Positions 8,802 to 17,543 of a DNA stretch of 64,000 bases are shown one piece after another. How positions within the stretch are numbered: position 1 is the first letter of the stretch; each line of letters begins with the position of its first letter. The stretch is from a virus: IMG/VR virus record IMGVR_UViG_3300034152_001291, positions 60,704 to 124,703 of that record. The stretch is one strand, 5' to 3'. The notes beneath the pieces are model-generated. The model was not told the DNA's origin and ran no database searches. It saw only the letters and a list, made by a program, of their open reading frames with translations. A program made the translations under genes and the position numbers.

Positions 8802-9680
8802 ATGCAGACGGATCAGGTCCAGTTCGAAGACTTCAAGGTCTACCGCCCGTCCCCCGGGATGCTGGTGGCGTACTGGACCTTTCGTCCCACCATTCACAGC
8901 CTCGAAGAAGTATCGGTCAAGGTCTTCCGCTCGGATCATCCGGAAAGCGGTTTCGAGGAGGTCGGGGAGATCGCCTACCCGCAGACCTACTTCGTGGACC
9001 AGACCGCGAACCAGTACGACTTCTGGAGGCAGTTCTACTACAAGGTCACTGTTGTGGTGGACGACCGCACGATCGAGGCAGGGCCTGCGAAGGTGGGCTC
9101 CGACGCGGCGCCGATGACCGAGGAGATGGTGCGTCAAATCTCCATCACCCTTCGTTTCGGCGGCGAGCCTGTTTTCGTCTACATGAAGATTCATGGCGAG
9201 GTCCGCTGCCCGAATTGCTGGGATCCCGCCCTGAAAAAGGTGACGAGGAGCAAGTGCCCGACGTGTTTCGCTACCGGCTGGCTGGGCGGGTTCCGGCCCC
9301 CCGTCCTGACTTGCGGGCTTTTGATCAGCGAGGCGGAGACAGATCATCCCGATCAGACGAGCCGCCAGCCCGCTCAGACGACACTCCGAATCTCGAACTT
9401 TCCAGAGGTGAGATCGAGGGACATTATCCGGGAAGTGAACTCGGGAGAGATATGGAGGATCGTGAATGTCTCTCCCGTCAGGATGCACGACTATGTCACC
9501 CACCAGAATCTTACCTTGAAACGACTCGTGGCCTCCGAGGTGGAGCACTCGCTCCCCATCCCGGAGAACCTCGACTTCGTCATAACTCCTCATTGGGCCC
9601 ACGTGATTCGGCCCAACGTGGACAAGATCGCTCTCAATGACCCGGAAAAACCCATCGAAGACCGGAGGATTTGGCGATGA
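8802..9680 (+). CDS. Neck/tail structural protein with zinc-ribbon
   Basis: 292 residues from the ATG at 8802; a GTG at 8742 is possible but its extension reads poorly, and GGTGA lies just before 8802. Residues 10-95 show a beta-sandwich, fibronectin-III-like pattern (PGMLVAYWTFRP, YYKVTVVVDD). A zinc ribbon follows: CPNC, then CPTC about 16 residues later. The C-terminal half is beta-rich. The 175 bases before it carry no gene. Its position among connector genes suggests a neck or head-tail joining role. Confidence 0.65.
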   Translation: MQTDQVQFEDFKVYRPSPGMLVAYWTFRPTIHSLEEVSVKVFRSDHPESGFEEVGEIAYPQTYFVDQTANQYDFWRQFYYKVTVVVDDRTIEAGPAKVGSDAAPMTEEMVRQISITLRFGGEPVFVYMKIHGEVRCPNCWDPALKKVTRSKCPTCFATGWLGGFRPPVLTCGLLISEAETDHPDQTSRQPAQTTLRISNFPEVRSRDIIREVNSGEIWRIVNVSPVRMHDYVTHQNLTLKRLVASEVEHSLPIPENLDFVITPHWAHVIRPNVDKIALNDPEKPIEDRRIWR

Positions 9681-10039
9681 AAGACGCAAACGCGAACCCC
9701 GAAGTCCATCTGCCCAAGATCATCGAGGAAAAGATCAAGAAGCAGATCGACGAATCGGCGAAAGAGCCTGAGGGCGCCCACGAGGACGCTCGGGTGGAAC
9801 GAGAGCCCACGATCACGAAGATGTCCTCGTCACAGTTCTACGCCGAGGCCGGCCAGGCTCTGAGAAATCTGGTCGAGAAGGTCGCGGCCGAGAAGCCGTG
9901 CCCCGGAGGAAAGATCCGCTCCAAGGGGAAGGGAAGAGGGGCTGGAGTCGGGGGCGGGAAGGGGCCTCTCGGCGTCCCCATCGGGAAGAAGGGAGTCCTG
10001 ACCCTCGAGGACATCAAGAAGAAACTCAAGGAGAAGTAG
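9677..10039 (+). CDS. Hypothetical basic protein
   Basis: 120 residues; ATG 9677 overlaps the previous TGA and follows CCGGAGGAT. The middle is Gly/Lys rich (SKGKGRGAGVGGGKG) and the end is a Lys-rich helix. No family recognised. Confidence 0.65.
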   Translation: MKDANANPEVHLPKIIEEKIKKQIDESAKEPEGAHEDARVEREPTITKMSSSQFYAEAGQALRNLVEKVAAEKPCPGGKIRSKGKGRGAGVGGGKGPLGVPIGKKGVLTLEDIKKKLKEK

Positions 10040-10048
10040 AGGGAGACG

Positions 10049-10486
10049 ATGCCCGTTGCTGTGATCGAGATGACCGAGGGGGTGGATCCTGAGATCATGC
10101 AGGAGTTCGCCTCCGAGGTGGTGACGGGGATGCGGGAGGTGATCTACCGCACGGCCAAGCACAGATCAGGCCGGCTGGAGGAGAGTCTCAGGGCGATTGT
10201 GTACGGGAGAACCATCGTGGTGGAGTCGAGCGAGCCGTACGCGGAGGTCCTGAACAAAGGCACGCACTGGTCCAGGGTGATGTGGGATTTGATTGGAAAA
10301 GTCATCCCGATAAAATTAGATGACGGTCGGATCATCTTCAGGAAAGCGACCCTGGACAGTGTTCTGAGGGGAAAGTGGAGAACCAAGCCCCGGACCGGCA
10401 CCGAGTTCGTCCGGAAGGGGGCGGAGATAGCGAGATCGAGAATGTCCGCCAGGGCGTTCCTGAATTTTTCGGTCCGCGCAGTCTAA
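10049..10486 (+). CDS. HK97 gp10-like neck/tail-completion protein
   Basis: 145 residues. It carries the pattern of the HK97 gp10 family: SGRLEESLRA early in the domain followed by VVESSEPYAEVLNKGTHW, where the conserved pYA-x-x-l-x-x-Gt motif is clear. Members act at the head-tail interface or tail completion. Gene order (after connector candidates, before the sheath) agrees. Confidence 0.65.
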   Translation: MPVAVIEMTEGVDPEIMQEFASEVVTGMREVIYRTAKHRSGRLEESLRAIVYGRTIVVESSEPYAEVLNKGTHWSRVMWDLIGKVIPIKLDDGRIIFRKATLDSVLRGKWRTKPRTGTEFVRKGAEIARSRMSARAFLNFSVRAV

Positions 10487-10496
10487 GGAGGAGAAG

Positions 10497-10778
10497 ATGC
10501 CTTACGATCAGTTCGACGAAGCGGAACAGGCTTTCGGAGAGGATCTCGCCGGCTTGCTCGGCGTGTCCGACCTCTCCAAGCTAGCGGAGTTCTCGACCCC
10601 TGTCGGGACCCCGCAGGAGAAGGAGATCCCCAAGACGGCATCGGGACCGAGGTCAGTCGCCGGGATGTCGCTCCGGGAAGTCTTCGACAACCCCTACTTC
10701 CGTCAGGGCCTGGCGGAGGAGTGGGACAGTCTCCGTTCCATCTGGGAACCGGTTTTGCTGAACCTCCTGGGAAGGTAG
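10497..10778 (+). CDS. Hypothetical protein
   Basis: 93 residues behind AAGGAGGAGAAG. Acidic N-terminal half, then SLREVFDNPYFRQG and a short hydrophobic end. No recognised family; it belongs to the neck gene run by spacing. Confidence 0.6.
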   Translation: MPYDQFDEAEQAFGEDLAGLLGVSDLSKLAEFSTPVGTPQEKEIPKTASGPRSVAGMSLREVFDNPYFRQGLAEEWDSLRSIWEPVLLNLLGR

Positions 10779-10781
10779 CGG

Positions 10782-11444
10782 ATGTCGTCCACCCCCGATT
10801 ACGGCGACAAGTTCACCAGGGTCGGGGACTATATCCGCTACCCGAAGAGGGTCCTACTCCAGGCGCTGACGGAAGGCTTCAAGCAGGAATACCTCTTCAC
10901 GGACGGGAATTCGGGTGAGCGGTTCCCAAATCCGTACCTCTACAAGGAAACGCCTGACGGCGAGACGGCCCCGGAGAGTGAGATTGAACTGGCAGACGCG
11001 TGGACCGACGAGCTGAACAAGACCGATCCGAGACCCATGGTCATCGTGAGACGGGACCAGTTCGTCTGGACCGAGTCTTCCATCAACAGCCTGCGGGATC
11101 CGGACGTTCCGAGGGGCAGGATTCAGAAGTTCAACGACCTCGTGAACATGCCGCTCGTCTTCAACTGTTTCGCCAGGGAGGACGTGGAGTCGGAAGAGTT
11201 GGCTCTCGTGGTCGGGATGTTCCTCCGGCTTTTCCGGGACATTCACATGCAGCGTACCCGGCTCCAGAAGATGTCCGTTCCGATCATCGGGTCGACCACG
11301 CCCGTGCTCTCGGACTCCGAAATCGAACTGTTCGTGACGCCGGTCAGCCTGACCACTTACATGACCATCGCCTGGCAGGTCCAGTACCAGGAACTTCGGG
11401 AGGTGAAGTCCTTCCAGGTGAACATCTCTACAGAGGGAGATTGA
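10782..11444 (+). CDS. Hypothetical neck / tail-terminator candidate
   Basis: 220 residues, starting three bases after the previous stop. Mixed alpha/beta with a long helix (FLRLFRDIHMQRTRLQKM) and a C-terminal beta stretch. It lies immediately before the sheath gene, where myoviruses often encode a tail terminator. No signature, so the role is positional. Confidence 0.5.
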   Translation: MSSTPDYGDKFTRVGDYIRYPKRVLLQALTEGFKQEYLFTDGNSGERFPNPYLYKETPDGETAPESEIELADAWTDELNKTDPRPMVIVRRDQFVWTESSINSLRDPDVPRGRIQKFNDLVNMPLVFNCFAREDVESEELALVVGMFLRLFRDIHMQRTRLQKMSVPIIGSTTPVLSDSEIELFVTPVSLTTYMTIAWQVQYQELREVKSFQVNISTEGD

Positions 11445-11445
11445 G

Positions 11446-14400
11446 ATGAGCCTCAGAACTTCGGTCGAGATCACCCAGCGGTTCGTGACGCCCGCGCCCA
11501 TCGTGGAGGACGCGCAGAATCCTCTCGTCCTGATCGGTGTCAATCGCCAGATGGTCTGGAGAGGAAACGCTGGCTACTACGAGGGCGGCCAGTCCAACAG
11601 CCCCTTCAACTTCCCAGGCCTGGAGGCCGGCGCCAAGGTGGAACAGCCGTCCGCGGTCGACGAGATCTTGCGGCCCCACGTCTTCATCTCGAACCGATTC
11701 GGGGTGGCCGAGGTCTCTCCCTCGTACAACTTCAGCGTGGACCCCCCGGTCTACACTCTCTCCCCGACCCTCTCAGCCACCTTCGAGGTTTCGGAAGGAG
11801 CCACGGGGGCCTACTCCTCGACCTCCGGGAAGTTCATCGACGCCAACGCCGACTTCATCATCGACGAGGTGGCCGCGGGTGACGTGATCCTGGTGGATGG
11901 GTACCCCACCTTCGACGTCGACGCCATCGTCTCGGACACGGAGCTCGACGTCACCCGAATCAACAAGGGCGCGGACACCTGGACCGGGGATCTCGGCGAC
12001 GAGGACGCCAGCCTGGACCGGACTTTCGTCGACCTCACCTTCGATTTCGAGGCCTCCGGGGTCGTCGCCGGCGACGTCCTCACCGTCGAGGGGTGGGACA
12101 TCCTGATCCAGGGGGACGGGATCGACTACTCGGTGGAGACGGGCGGCGTCCGCACGATCACGGGAACCCAGTACGACTTCACCGCCGCGGGCATTCAGCC
12201 CCCGATCACGGGCCCTCCCTACCAGGTGGACATCGTTTGGGTCCAGGACGCGGATCTCGACTGGGTGCCGGCCTTCAAGGTGAGCGCCAACGTCGGGACG
12301 ACGACGATGGACGCCGTGAACCTGATCACCTCTCCGGCGTGGCCTGCGTCGACGGCCGAGGAGACCGACAAGGTCTTCGAGGTCTTCCACTACACGCAGA
12401 TCGATCTCACGGGCGGCTCGCTCTACTCGGACTCCAACGGCGCCTACACCGCCGAGACGGGAGGGAACCGCACCTTCAACATCGGCGGCGGGAACCCGAA
12501 CGCCATCGACCTCACGACCCTGGGACTGGTTCCCGGCCAGCACAGCGTGGTGGTGCACGGGATCAACGACGCGGGAGGGACGACGAACGCCCGGCCGATC
12601 TTCAAGATCGTCTCCGTGGATTCGGCGACCCAGCTGACGGTTCAGAACTGGGATCCCGACCGCCCGCAGTCGTCTGCGACGGGCACGGGTGTGACCTGGG
12701 AGATCTGGAATGACGGGGGATCCCCGCTCCTGAGCTCTCTCGGCGCCTCGATCACGGCCGAGAGCGTCCCGAACGTGCCGGCGGGAGAGCGGTACATGAC
12801 GGCCGTCAACAAGGACTTCGAGGCTGCGGGCGTGGCCGTGGGCGACACGGTCTACAGCGCCTCGGGGCAGGCCATGTTCGAGGTCACGGTCGTCGGCGCC
12901 AGCACCAACCCCGGTTTCCCCGGGGCCCTGAACCAGTACGAGATGTTCATCAAGAACCTGGTTCCCGGGACGCCTCCCTCGAGCTGGACGGATTCGAACT
13001 TCGCCTTCTACGTGGCCGATCAGACGGAGGCCGACCTGACGGTGAGCCGGGTCGTCGACGCCAACAACCTGATCGTCCGGAATCTCAACGCCGGGACGCC
13101 TCCGGACCAGGCCTTCACCGACCTGAAGTACACCATCACCGCCTACGACAACCTCTCGAACCTGGACTACACGATCGAGAAGACGATCTCGGGCTCCAGC
13201 CTGGCTGGAACCGTTCTGACCACGTTCACCGCGCGCCGGAACGTCTACGCCTCCAACCCGGTCCAGGTGAACGACGACACCTGGGAGGACCTATTGGGGT
13301 TCCCCGTGCCCGCCAATCCTCTCGGGATGGCAGCCCGAATCGCGACCCTGAACTCGACCTTCCCGGTCTACGCCCTCCAGGTCGAGGACGACACCGTGCA
13401 GTCCTGGACGGACGCGATCGAGCACCTGAAGAGCGACCTCTTCTACATCCTGGTCCCGCTGACGCAGAACGAAAGCGTCCTCTCGGCCTTCCGCAACCAC
13501 GTGGACGAGCAGTCCACGCCGGAGGTGAAGCGCGACCGGATCATGTTCCAGAACCATCTCTTCGAGCGCCAGACCACCCGGGCCACGGGAAGCACGTCCA
13601 CCTTCAACAAGACCACGACGACCACGACCGTCACCGTGGCGGAAGATCTCGTGGCGCAGGGCGTGATCGTCGGGGACCTGATGGAAGGCACCGCCGACGT
13701 GTCCGGAACCGAGTACGACTTCTCGGCCCGGATCATCTCGATCCAGTCGGGAGCGACCACGATCCTGACCGTGGTCAACGACAACGGAATCGGAGGGGCG
13801 CCTCCGGTCAGTGGAACGATCGACGACTGGACGATCAAGTCCAGGTCCCTGACCGACGCCGAGTACGCCGGAGAGATCGCCGAATACGCGGAGGGCATCG
13901 CGAACCGGCGCATCCGGAACGTCTTCCCCTACAACATCGAGGTGGAGTTCACCGACGAAACCGACCCAACCGAGCAGTCCGGTTTCTACGGGGGCGGCGA
14001 CGTCATCCAGCAGGTTCCGGCCTACTTCCTGGCCGCGATGTTCGGCGCCATGCGCGCGACCGAGAAACCGGCGCAGTCTCTCACCAAGATTCCCGGCACG
14101 GGGATCTACCGTCTCCTGAATCCCTTCGGGGACTTCTACGGCGGAAACGAGGAGTTGAACGACGTCGTCCTCGACGGCGGGAACTGGGTGGCCTCCCAAG
14201 CCCAGGCGGGCGGGGATGTCATCGCGGGGCGCGCCGTGACCACGGACACGAGCGACGTCCTCAAGCTCGAGGATTCGGTCACCGTCCAGATCGACAACCT
14301 GGCCCGCTTCCTGCGCAGGCAGATGGACCCCCTCCTCGGCCCGTACAACATCGAGGGGAGCTATTTCGACATCGTGAGCGCCAACGTGGAGAGTGTCCGG

Positions 14401-14550
14401 ACCAAGGTCGTGGACGAGGACAGGGATCTCCGGGAACTCGATTTCCTGGACATCCGGGAGGTCGAGAACCTTCCCAACACGATCGCCCTGGATTTCGACG
14501 CAACTCCGTTCGTGGGCGCCGCGTCCATGAAGATCACGATCTACATCTGA
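11446..14550 (+). CDS. Tail sheath protein (enlarged)
   Basis: 1034 residues, larger than most sheath proteins. The C-terminal 330 residues match sheath organisation: YFLAAMFGAMRATEKPAQSL, a central strand/helix set, then VTVQIDNLARFLRRQMDPL and a beta C-terminus (TIALDFDATPFVGAASMKI), the part that links neighbouring subunits. Residues about 125-760 are occupied by repeated beta modules with the pattern D-F-x-x-x-G-V-x-x-G-D-x-(L/V), seen near residues 137, 200, 458 and 732, probably surface-exposed insertions. The tube gene follows after 15 bases, as in contractile tails. Confidence 0.75.
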   Translation: MSLRTSVEITQRFVTPAPIVEDAQNPLVLIGVNRQMVWRGNAGYYEGGQSNSPFNFPGLEAGAKVEQPSAVDEILRPHVFISNRFGVAEVSPSYNFSVDPPVYTLSPTLSATFEVSEGATGAYSSTSGKFIDANADFIIDEVAAGDVILVDGYPTFDVDAIVSDTELDVTRINKGADTWTGDLGDEDASLDRTFVDLTFDFEASGVVAGDVLTVEGWDILIQGDGIDYSVETGGVRTITGTQYDFTAAGIQPPITGPPYQVDIVWVQDADLDWVPAFKVSANVGTTTMDAVNLITSPAWPASTAEETDKVFEVFHYTQIDLTGGSLYSDSNGAYTAETGGNRTFNIGGGNPNAIDLTTLGLVPGQHSVVVHGINDAGGTTNARPIFKIVSVDSATQLTVQNWDPDRPQSSATGTGVTWEIWNDGGSPLLSSLGASITAESVPNVPAGERYMTAVNKDFEAAGVAVGDTVYSASGQAMFEVTVVGASTNPGFPGALNQYEMFIKNLVPGTPPSSWTDSNFAFYVADQTEADLTVSRVVDANNLIVRNLNAGTPPDQAFTDLKYTITAYDNLSNLDYTIEKTISGSSLAGTVLTTFTARRNVYASNPVQVNDDTWEDLLGFPVPANPLGMAARIATLNSTFPVYALQVEDDTVQSWTDAIEHLKSDLFYILVPLTQNESVLSAFRNHVDEQSTPEVKRDRIMFQNHLFERQTTRATGSTSTFNKTTTTTTVTVAEDLVAQGVIVGDLMEGTADVSGTEYDFSARIISIQSGATTILTVVNDNGIGGAPPVSGTIDDWTIKSRSLTDAEYAGEIAEYAEGIANRRIRNVFPYNIEVEFTDETDPTEQSGFYGGGDVIQQVPAYFLAAMFGAMRATEKPAQSLTKIPGTGIYRLLNPFGDFYGGNEELNDVVLDGGNWVASQAQAGGDVIAGRAVTTDTSDVLKLEDSVTVQIDNLARFLRRQMDPLLGPYNIEGSYFDIVSANVESVRTKVVDEDRDLRELDFLDIREVENLPNTIALDFDATPFVGAASMKITIYI

Positions 14551-14565
14551 GAAAAGGAGCAGAAC

Positions 14566-15312
14566 ATGGCCCGCACCAGCTTCGTCAACTGGAACTTCGC
14601 CTCGGAGCATGTCCAGGCGGAACTCCAGAACGGTGAGTACGTCACGGCGGAGTCCGCCCTGATCTTGGCGGGCCCCTCGCGCCTGGCCATGGTCCAGGAC
14701 GACAACGCGGACGCCTTGGCCGCCAAGAGCTACTTCTATCCGATCGGTCTCTTGCAGACCTTGCAGGTGGCCCAGAACCGCCAGGTAGCTCGTCTTTTCG
14801 AGATCGGATCGAAGCGGTCCTACTTCGTCCCTGGGCGCCTCTTCGCCAACTTCCAGGTCAACCGCATCCTCTTCTACGGGCCGAGCCTCCTGCGGCTTAT
14901 GTACGCCGTGGCGCCCAGAAGGGGCTACGGGCAGCCGTTCAACTTCGCCGCGGACGGAACGACTCCCCGGCAGCAGGACCAGCTGCGAACGCCGCCGAGC
15001 TACGAGAGCCTCTTTCCGGCGGCCGGGAGCCGGTTCCAGCTCGCTCCTGGTTTCGGGGCGCGTTCGAACAACGACAACCGGGACTTCTTCATCAACCTGG
15101 CGAGCGAGCTCTTCAACATCCCGACCGGCCTCTGCCCGTTCTTCAAGGACGCCCGGAACCGTCCCTATGGGGCGTTCTACATGGAGGACTGCATGATCGA
15201 GGCGCACTCGATCGGCGTCGACTCCAACAACGTGATCATCGCCGAGGGTGTGAACGGGCAGTTCGACATGGTCCGCCCGATCCAGGTGTACGACTTGAGA
15301 CAGGCGGCGTAG
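14566..15312 (+). CDS. Tail tube protein
   Basis: 248 residues behind AAAAGGAGCAGAAC. Contains FEIGSKRSYFVPGR and NRILFYGPSLLR, a pattern typical of tube proteins of large myoviruses, with a beta-dominated middle. It directly follows the sheath gene and is the last gene of this + block. Confidence 0.7.
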   Translation: MARTSFVNWNFASEHVQAELQNGEYVTAESALILAGPSRLAMVQDDNADALAAKSYFYPIGLLQTLQVAQNRQVARLFEIGSKRSYFVPGRLFANFQVNRILFYGPSLLRLMYAVAPRRGYGQPFNFAADGTTPRQQDQLRTPPSYESLFPAAGSRFQLAPGFGARSNNDNRDFFINLASELFNIPTGLCPFFKDARNRPYGAFYMEDCMIEAHSIGVDSNNVIIAEGVNGQFDMVRPIQVYDLRQAA

Positions 15313-15320
15313 AAACTCGC

Positions 15321-16172
15321 CTATTCCTCTTCATCCTGCGGACCCCCTGGTTTTTCCGGGGGGTTCGCTCTCATTTCCGGGGGGATATCAGATTCCTTGA
15401 GAAGGATGAAGAGTTTTCTCAAAGCAGTCGATTCGATCTGGCGGATCCTCTCCCTCGATTTCTTGTAGACCAGGGATATGTCCGCCAGTGTCTGTTCCTG
15501 GCAGCCGATTCCGTAGCGCCGGCGGATGACGTCCTCTTCAAGCGTGGTGAGCCTCTTTAGAACACGCCCTATGCTCTCTCTTACTTCCTTTCCGACAGAC
15601 TGGCTGATGGGGCTCTCCTGGGTATCGGCCGGGATCTCGCCGGAAAGATTGTGGGCAATCATGGCTCGGTCTTCCTTGTACTTCTGGAAGACCCGCGTTT
15701 TGTAGGAGGACCACCCGAGGTACTCGGCCACTTCCCTGTCCGTCGGGGATCGTCCGAGCATTTCCGTCAGGTCTCTCTTGCCCGTCTTGTAGGCGTGAGC
15801 CATGTTGGTGAGGGACGCCACGGTTTCCTTCTCGAAGAACTTCAGTCCCTTCCGTATCCCGGACTCTATCCAGCAGACCGCGTAGGTAGAGAACTTGAAA
15901 CCGAGCTCGACCTTGAACCGGTCTATCGCCGTGAACAGGCCTCGGATCCCGTCGCTGATGAGAGTCATGGTGCGGGGGTCGTTCGGGGAGCAGAAGCGAA
16001 GGACTCTCGAGATGACCAACCGGATGTTGGCTTTGATGAAGTGCTCTTTTGCTTCTTGGTCTCCCTTCTTGATTCGGAGGAGGAGGCGCTTCTCCTCTGC
16101 GGGAGTTAGAACTTCGACCCCCTCGAACATCCTGCAAAAGTCTCCGAAGTCGGAGTCTTCGTACTTCTTCAT
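15321..16172 (-). CDS. Sigma-70 family RNA polymerase sigma factor (1)
   Basis: 283 residues. Region 1.2/2.1 pattern at 22-60, region 2.2-2.4 at about 72-110 (ISDGIRGLFTAIDRF, FSTYAVCWIESGIRKGL), region 3 near 115-160, and region 4 at 207-255 with the helix-turn-helix KKSRERIRQIESTALRKL. It is RpoD/RpoH-like but lacks region 1.1, as phage and alternative sigmas do. It should direct host RNA polymerase to phage promoters. The start overlaps the preceding gene by four bases. A second sigma is encoded at 60418. Confidence 0.9.
   Translation of the reverse strand: MKKYEDSDFGDFCRMFEGVEVLTPAEEKRLLLRIKKGDQEAKEHFIKANIRLVISRVLRFCSPNDPRTMTLISDGIRGLFTAIDRFKVELGFKFSTYAVCWIESGIRKGLKFFEKETVASLTNMAHAYKTGKRDLTEMLGRSPTDREVAEYLGWSSYKTRVFQKYKEDRAMIAHNLSGEIPADTQESPISQSVGKEVRESIGRVLKRLTTLEEDVIRRRYGIGCQEQTLADISLVYKKSRERIRQIESTALRKLFILLKESDIPPEMRANPPEKPGGPQDEEE
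15342..15364. terminator. Hairpin between convergent operons (possible terminator)
   Basis: A 9-bp stem (ACCCCCTGG with CCGGGGGGT, one G-T pair) and a TTTTT loop lie inside the last codons of the sigma gene, 30 bases past the tail-tube stop. The following bases are not a clean T run, so termination is only probable. Confidence 0.35.
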
Positions 16173-16630
16173 TTCCTGAAGTCTTCGAAGTGGTCAACCT
16201 GGGAGAGGATGCGGTTCCTCAGCATGGGTGCTTCGAACTTGGTGGTGAAGATGATCAGGTCCCACTGGGATCTGTAGACCGGACTTCTTCCAGCCTCTGC
16301 CTGCACCGACATCGACGTCCCCTGAAGTGTCCGGTAGACCACCTCGCCGAGCGTCTCCATGTCTTGGGGGCTGATCTTCTTGAAGTGCATTACGATTTTT
16401 GACTGGGTCGGCGAGAGGTCCATGATGGTGTGGTTCAGGTGGAATCGAGGGTACTCCCTGTGGACCCACGTAGGCTCGAGTCCTGAGGGTTCGTCGCCCA
16501 TGCTCTCGAGCCCCCCGCTGTCCTTCAGGTAGCTTTTGAAGGCGCCTGGCGCGTAGGTCTCGAGGGCCTTCTTGAACTTGGGGTCGGTCGGGAGGATTAT
16601 CTTGTGCTCGCTTTTCTTCTCCTCACTCAT
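16169..16630 (-). CDS. Hypothetical protein, sigma operon
   Basis: 153 residues from the ATG at 16630 (MSEEKKSEHKI), behind GGAGGGCGGCGAGG; a longer frame to 16681 reads as an out-of-frame copy of the upstream gene. Mixed alpha/beta, no motif recognised. It overlaps the zinc-ribbon gene upstream by eight bases and the sigma gene downstream by four, so the three are likely co-translated. Confidence 0.65.
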   Translation of the reverse strand: MSEEKKSEHKIILPTDPKFKKALETYAPGAFKSYLKDSGGLESMGDEPSGLEPTWVHREYPRFHLNHTIMDLSPTQSKIVMHFKKISPQDMETLGEVVYRTLQGTSMSVQAEAGRSPVYRSQWDLIIFTTKFEAPMLRNRILSQVDHFEDFRK

Positions 16631-16976
16631 CCTCGCCGCCCTCCATGATCTTCTTGTGGACGATGTCCTTGATCGCGGCACGGGCGTTGTCCAGGGCCAT
16701 GTTGTAGGCGATCTTGCGGTGCTCGACTTTGTTGTTCTCCCGCATCTCCCCGCGAATTTGATCGAGCTTCCCGCTCAAATCCTCGAGAGTCTTGTTCAGC
16801 GTCTCGACTCCCTTTATCGCTCGAACCGCCAGGGACATCACCCCGTTCATCAGCGAGCCGAGGTCTCCCCCCTCGCCGATCGTGATCAGGTCATTTCCGC
16901 AGGTGGGGCAGACGGGCTTTCCCGTTTCGGTGGGAAACTTGATTCTCGATTCGCACGCCTCGCAGTAGTAGTACAT
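16623..16976 (-). CDS. Zinc-ribbon coiled-coil protein
   Basis: 117 residues. The N-terminus is a rubredoxin-like zinc ribbon (YYYCEACESRIKF then CPTCGND). The rest is a long amphipathic helix (VETLNKTLEDLSGKLDQI), suggesting oligomerisation. Possible transcription-associated adaptor given its place upstream of the sigma gene, but the function is unknown. Confidence 0.7.
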   Translation of the reverse strand: MYYYCEACESRIKFPTETGKPVCPTCGNDLITIGEGGDLGSLMNGVMSLAVRAIKGVETLNKTLEDLSGKLDQIRGEMRENNKVEHRKIAYNMALDNARAAIKDIVHKKIMEGGEDE

Positions 16977-17443
16977 TCGATCGTCTCCAGAATTCTCGCC
17001 TGTCGGTCGACCTGCTCTCTAAAAACCGAGACAAGCGTTTCAAATGGGACCCTGGCGAAGATAGCCTCCGCCAGGGCCCCGAGAAAGTGATTACGCCTGA
17101 TTCTTCGATGCCACGCCCAGTCAAGGGAGAGGTCCGCGTCGCGCTGGCTCAGTCGGACCGAAACGGTCACAGGGCGGTGTCTTTTGACGGCAGGAAGATA
17201 CTCCGGGTACGCTTCATAGACGGCCAGGAATACCCTGAAAATGTCCTGGCTGGTGCGTCCGGAGAGGCGGGAAAGGAGGGTCAGTTTCGCGTGAGTCAGC
17301 CGGTCGAAGGCCGCCCGGACGAGAAATCCGAACCGGACATCCTTCAGTCCGGAATCGAGGATGTCCGACCGCAGGACTGACAGAGGTACTTCGTTCCTTT
17401 CTGTTTGATCCCGTCCGTCTCGATGTCTGTGGTCTTCAAGCAT
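16886..17443 (-). CDS. Possible protein gene overlapping both neighbours
   Basis: 185-codon frame. The middle (FRVFLAVYEAYPEYLPAV, FLGALAEAIFARVPFETL) looks like genuine amphipathic protein and fills the space between two zinc-ribbon genes. The first 33 codons overlap the 54-residue zinc-ribbon gene, and the last 30 are an Arg/Pro-rich out-of-frame reading of the next gene. No ATG/GTG/TTG suits a shorter start. Real but mis-bounded, or affected by a frameshift, are both possible. Confidence 0.35.
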   Translation of the reverse strand: MLEDHRHRDGRDQTERNEVPLSVLRSDILDSGLKDVRFGFLVRAAFDRLTHAKLTLLSRLSGRTSQDIFRVFLAVYEAYPEYLPAVKRHRPVTVSVRLSQRDADLSLDWAWHRRIRRNHFLGALAEAIFARVPFETLVSVFREQVDRQARILETIECTTTARRANRESSFPPKRESPSAPPAEMT

Positions 17444-17508
17444 CTGAGGATCGTGGACCCGCAGTAAGGACAGCGTACGGCCCCGTCTTTGAATAGTTCC
17501 TGCTCCAC
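17344..17508 (-). CDS. 54-residue zinc-ribbon protein
   Basis: GTG start at 17508. Two paired knuckles, CPYCGS and CQSCGRTSS, separated by about 30 residues, form a complete zinc ribbon in a very short protein ending SSIPD. It is the first gene after the promoter-like site at 17517-17543, so its message would be nearly leaderless. It resembles small phage zinc-ribbon proteins that bind nucleic acid or polymerase, though this is inference. Confidence 0.6.
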   Translation of the reverse strand: MEQELFKDGAVRCPYCGSTILRCLKTTDIETDGIKQKGTKYLCQSCGRTSSIPD

Positions 17509-17516
17509 GCTTTGAG

Positions 17517-17543
17517 CCTATATTGTCGGTGCCTCCGTGTCAA
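17517..17543 (-). promoter_or_regulatory. Sigma-70-like promoter for the sigma/zinc-ribbon operon
   Basis: On the - strand a perfect TTGACA (17543-17538) is followed after 15 bases by TATAGG (17522-17517). Spacing is short but usable. A 7-bp inverted repeat (TTGGACC / GGTCCAA, 17548-17570) lies just upstream and could be an operator. Confidence 0.5.

Noticed and set aside
13291-15207. 638-codon - strand frame opposite the sheath and tube genes
   Set aside because: Shadow frame: antisense to supported genes with good ribosome sites, and Arg/Asp/Val-rich without any motif.
17087-17380. 97-codon + strand frame in the sigma operon
   Set aside because: Antisense to the 16886-17443 frame and between - strand genes; no ribosome site.
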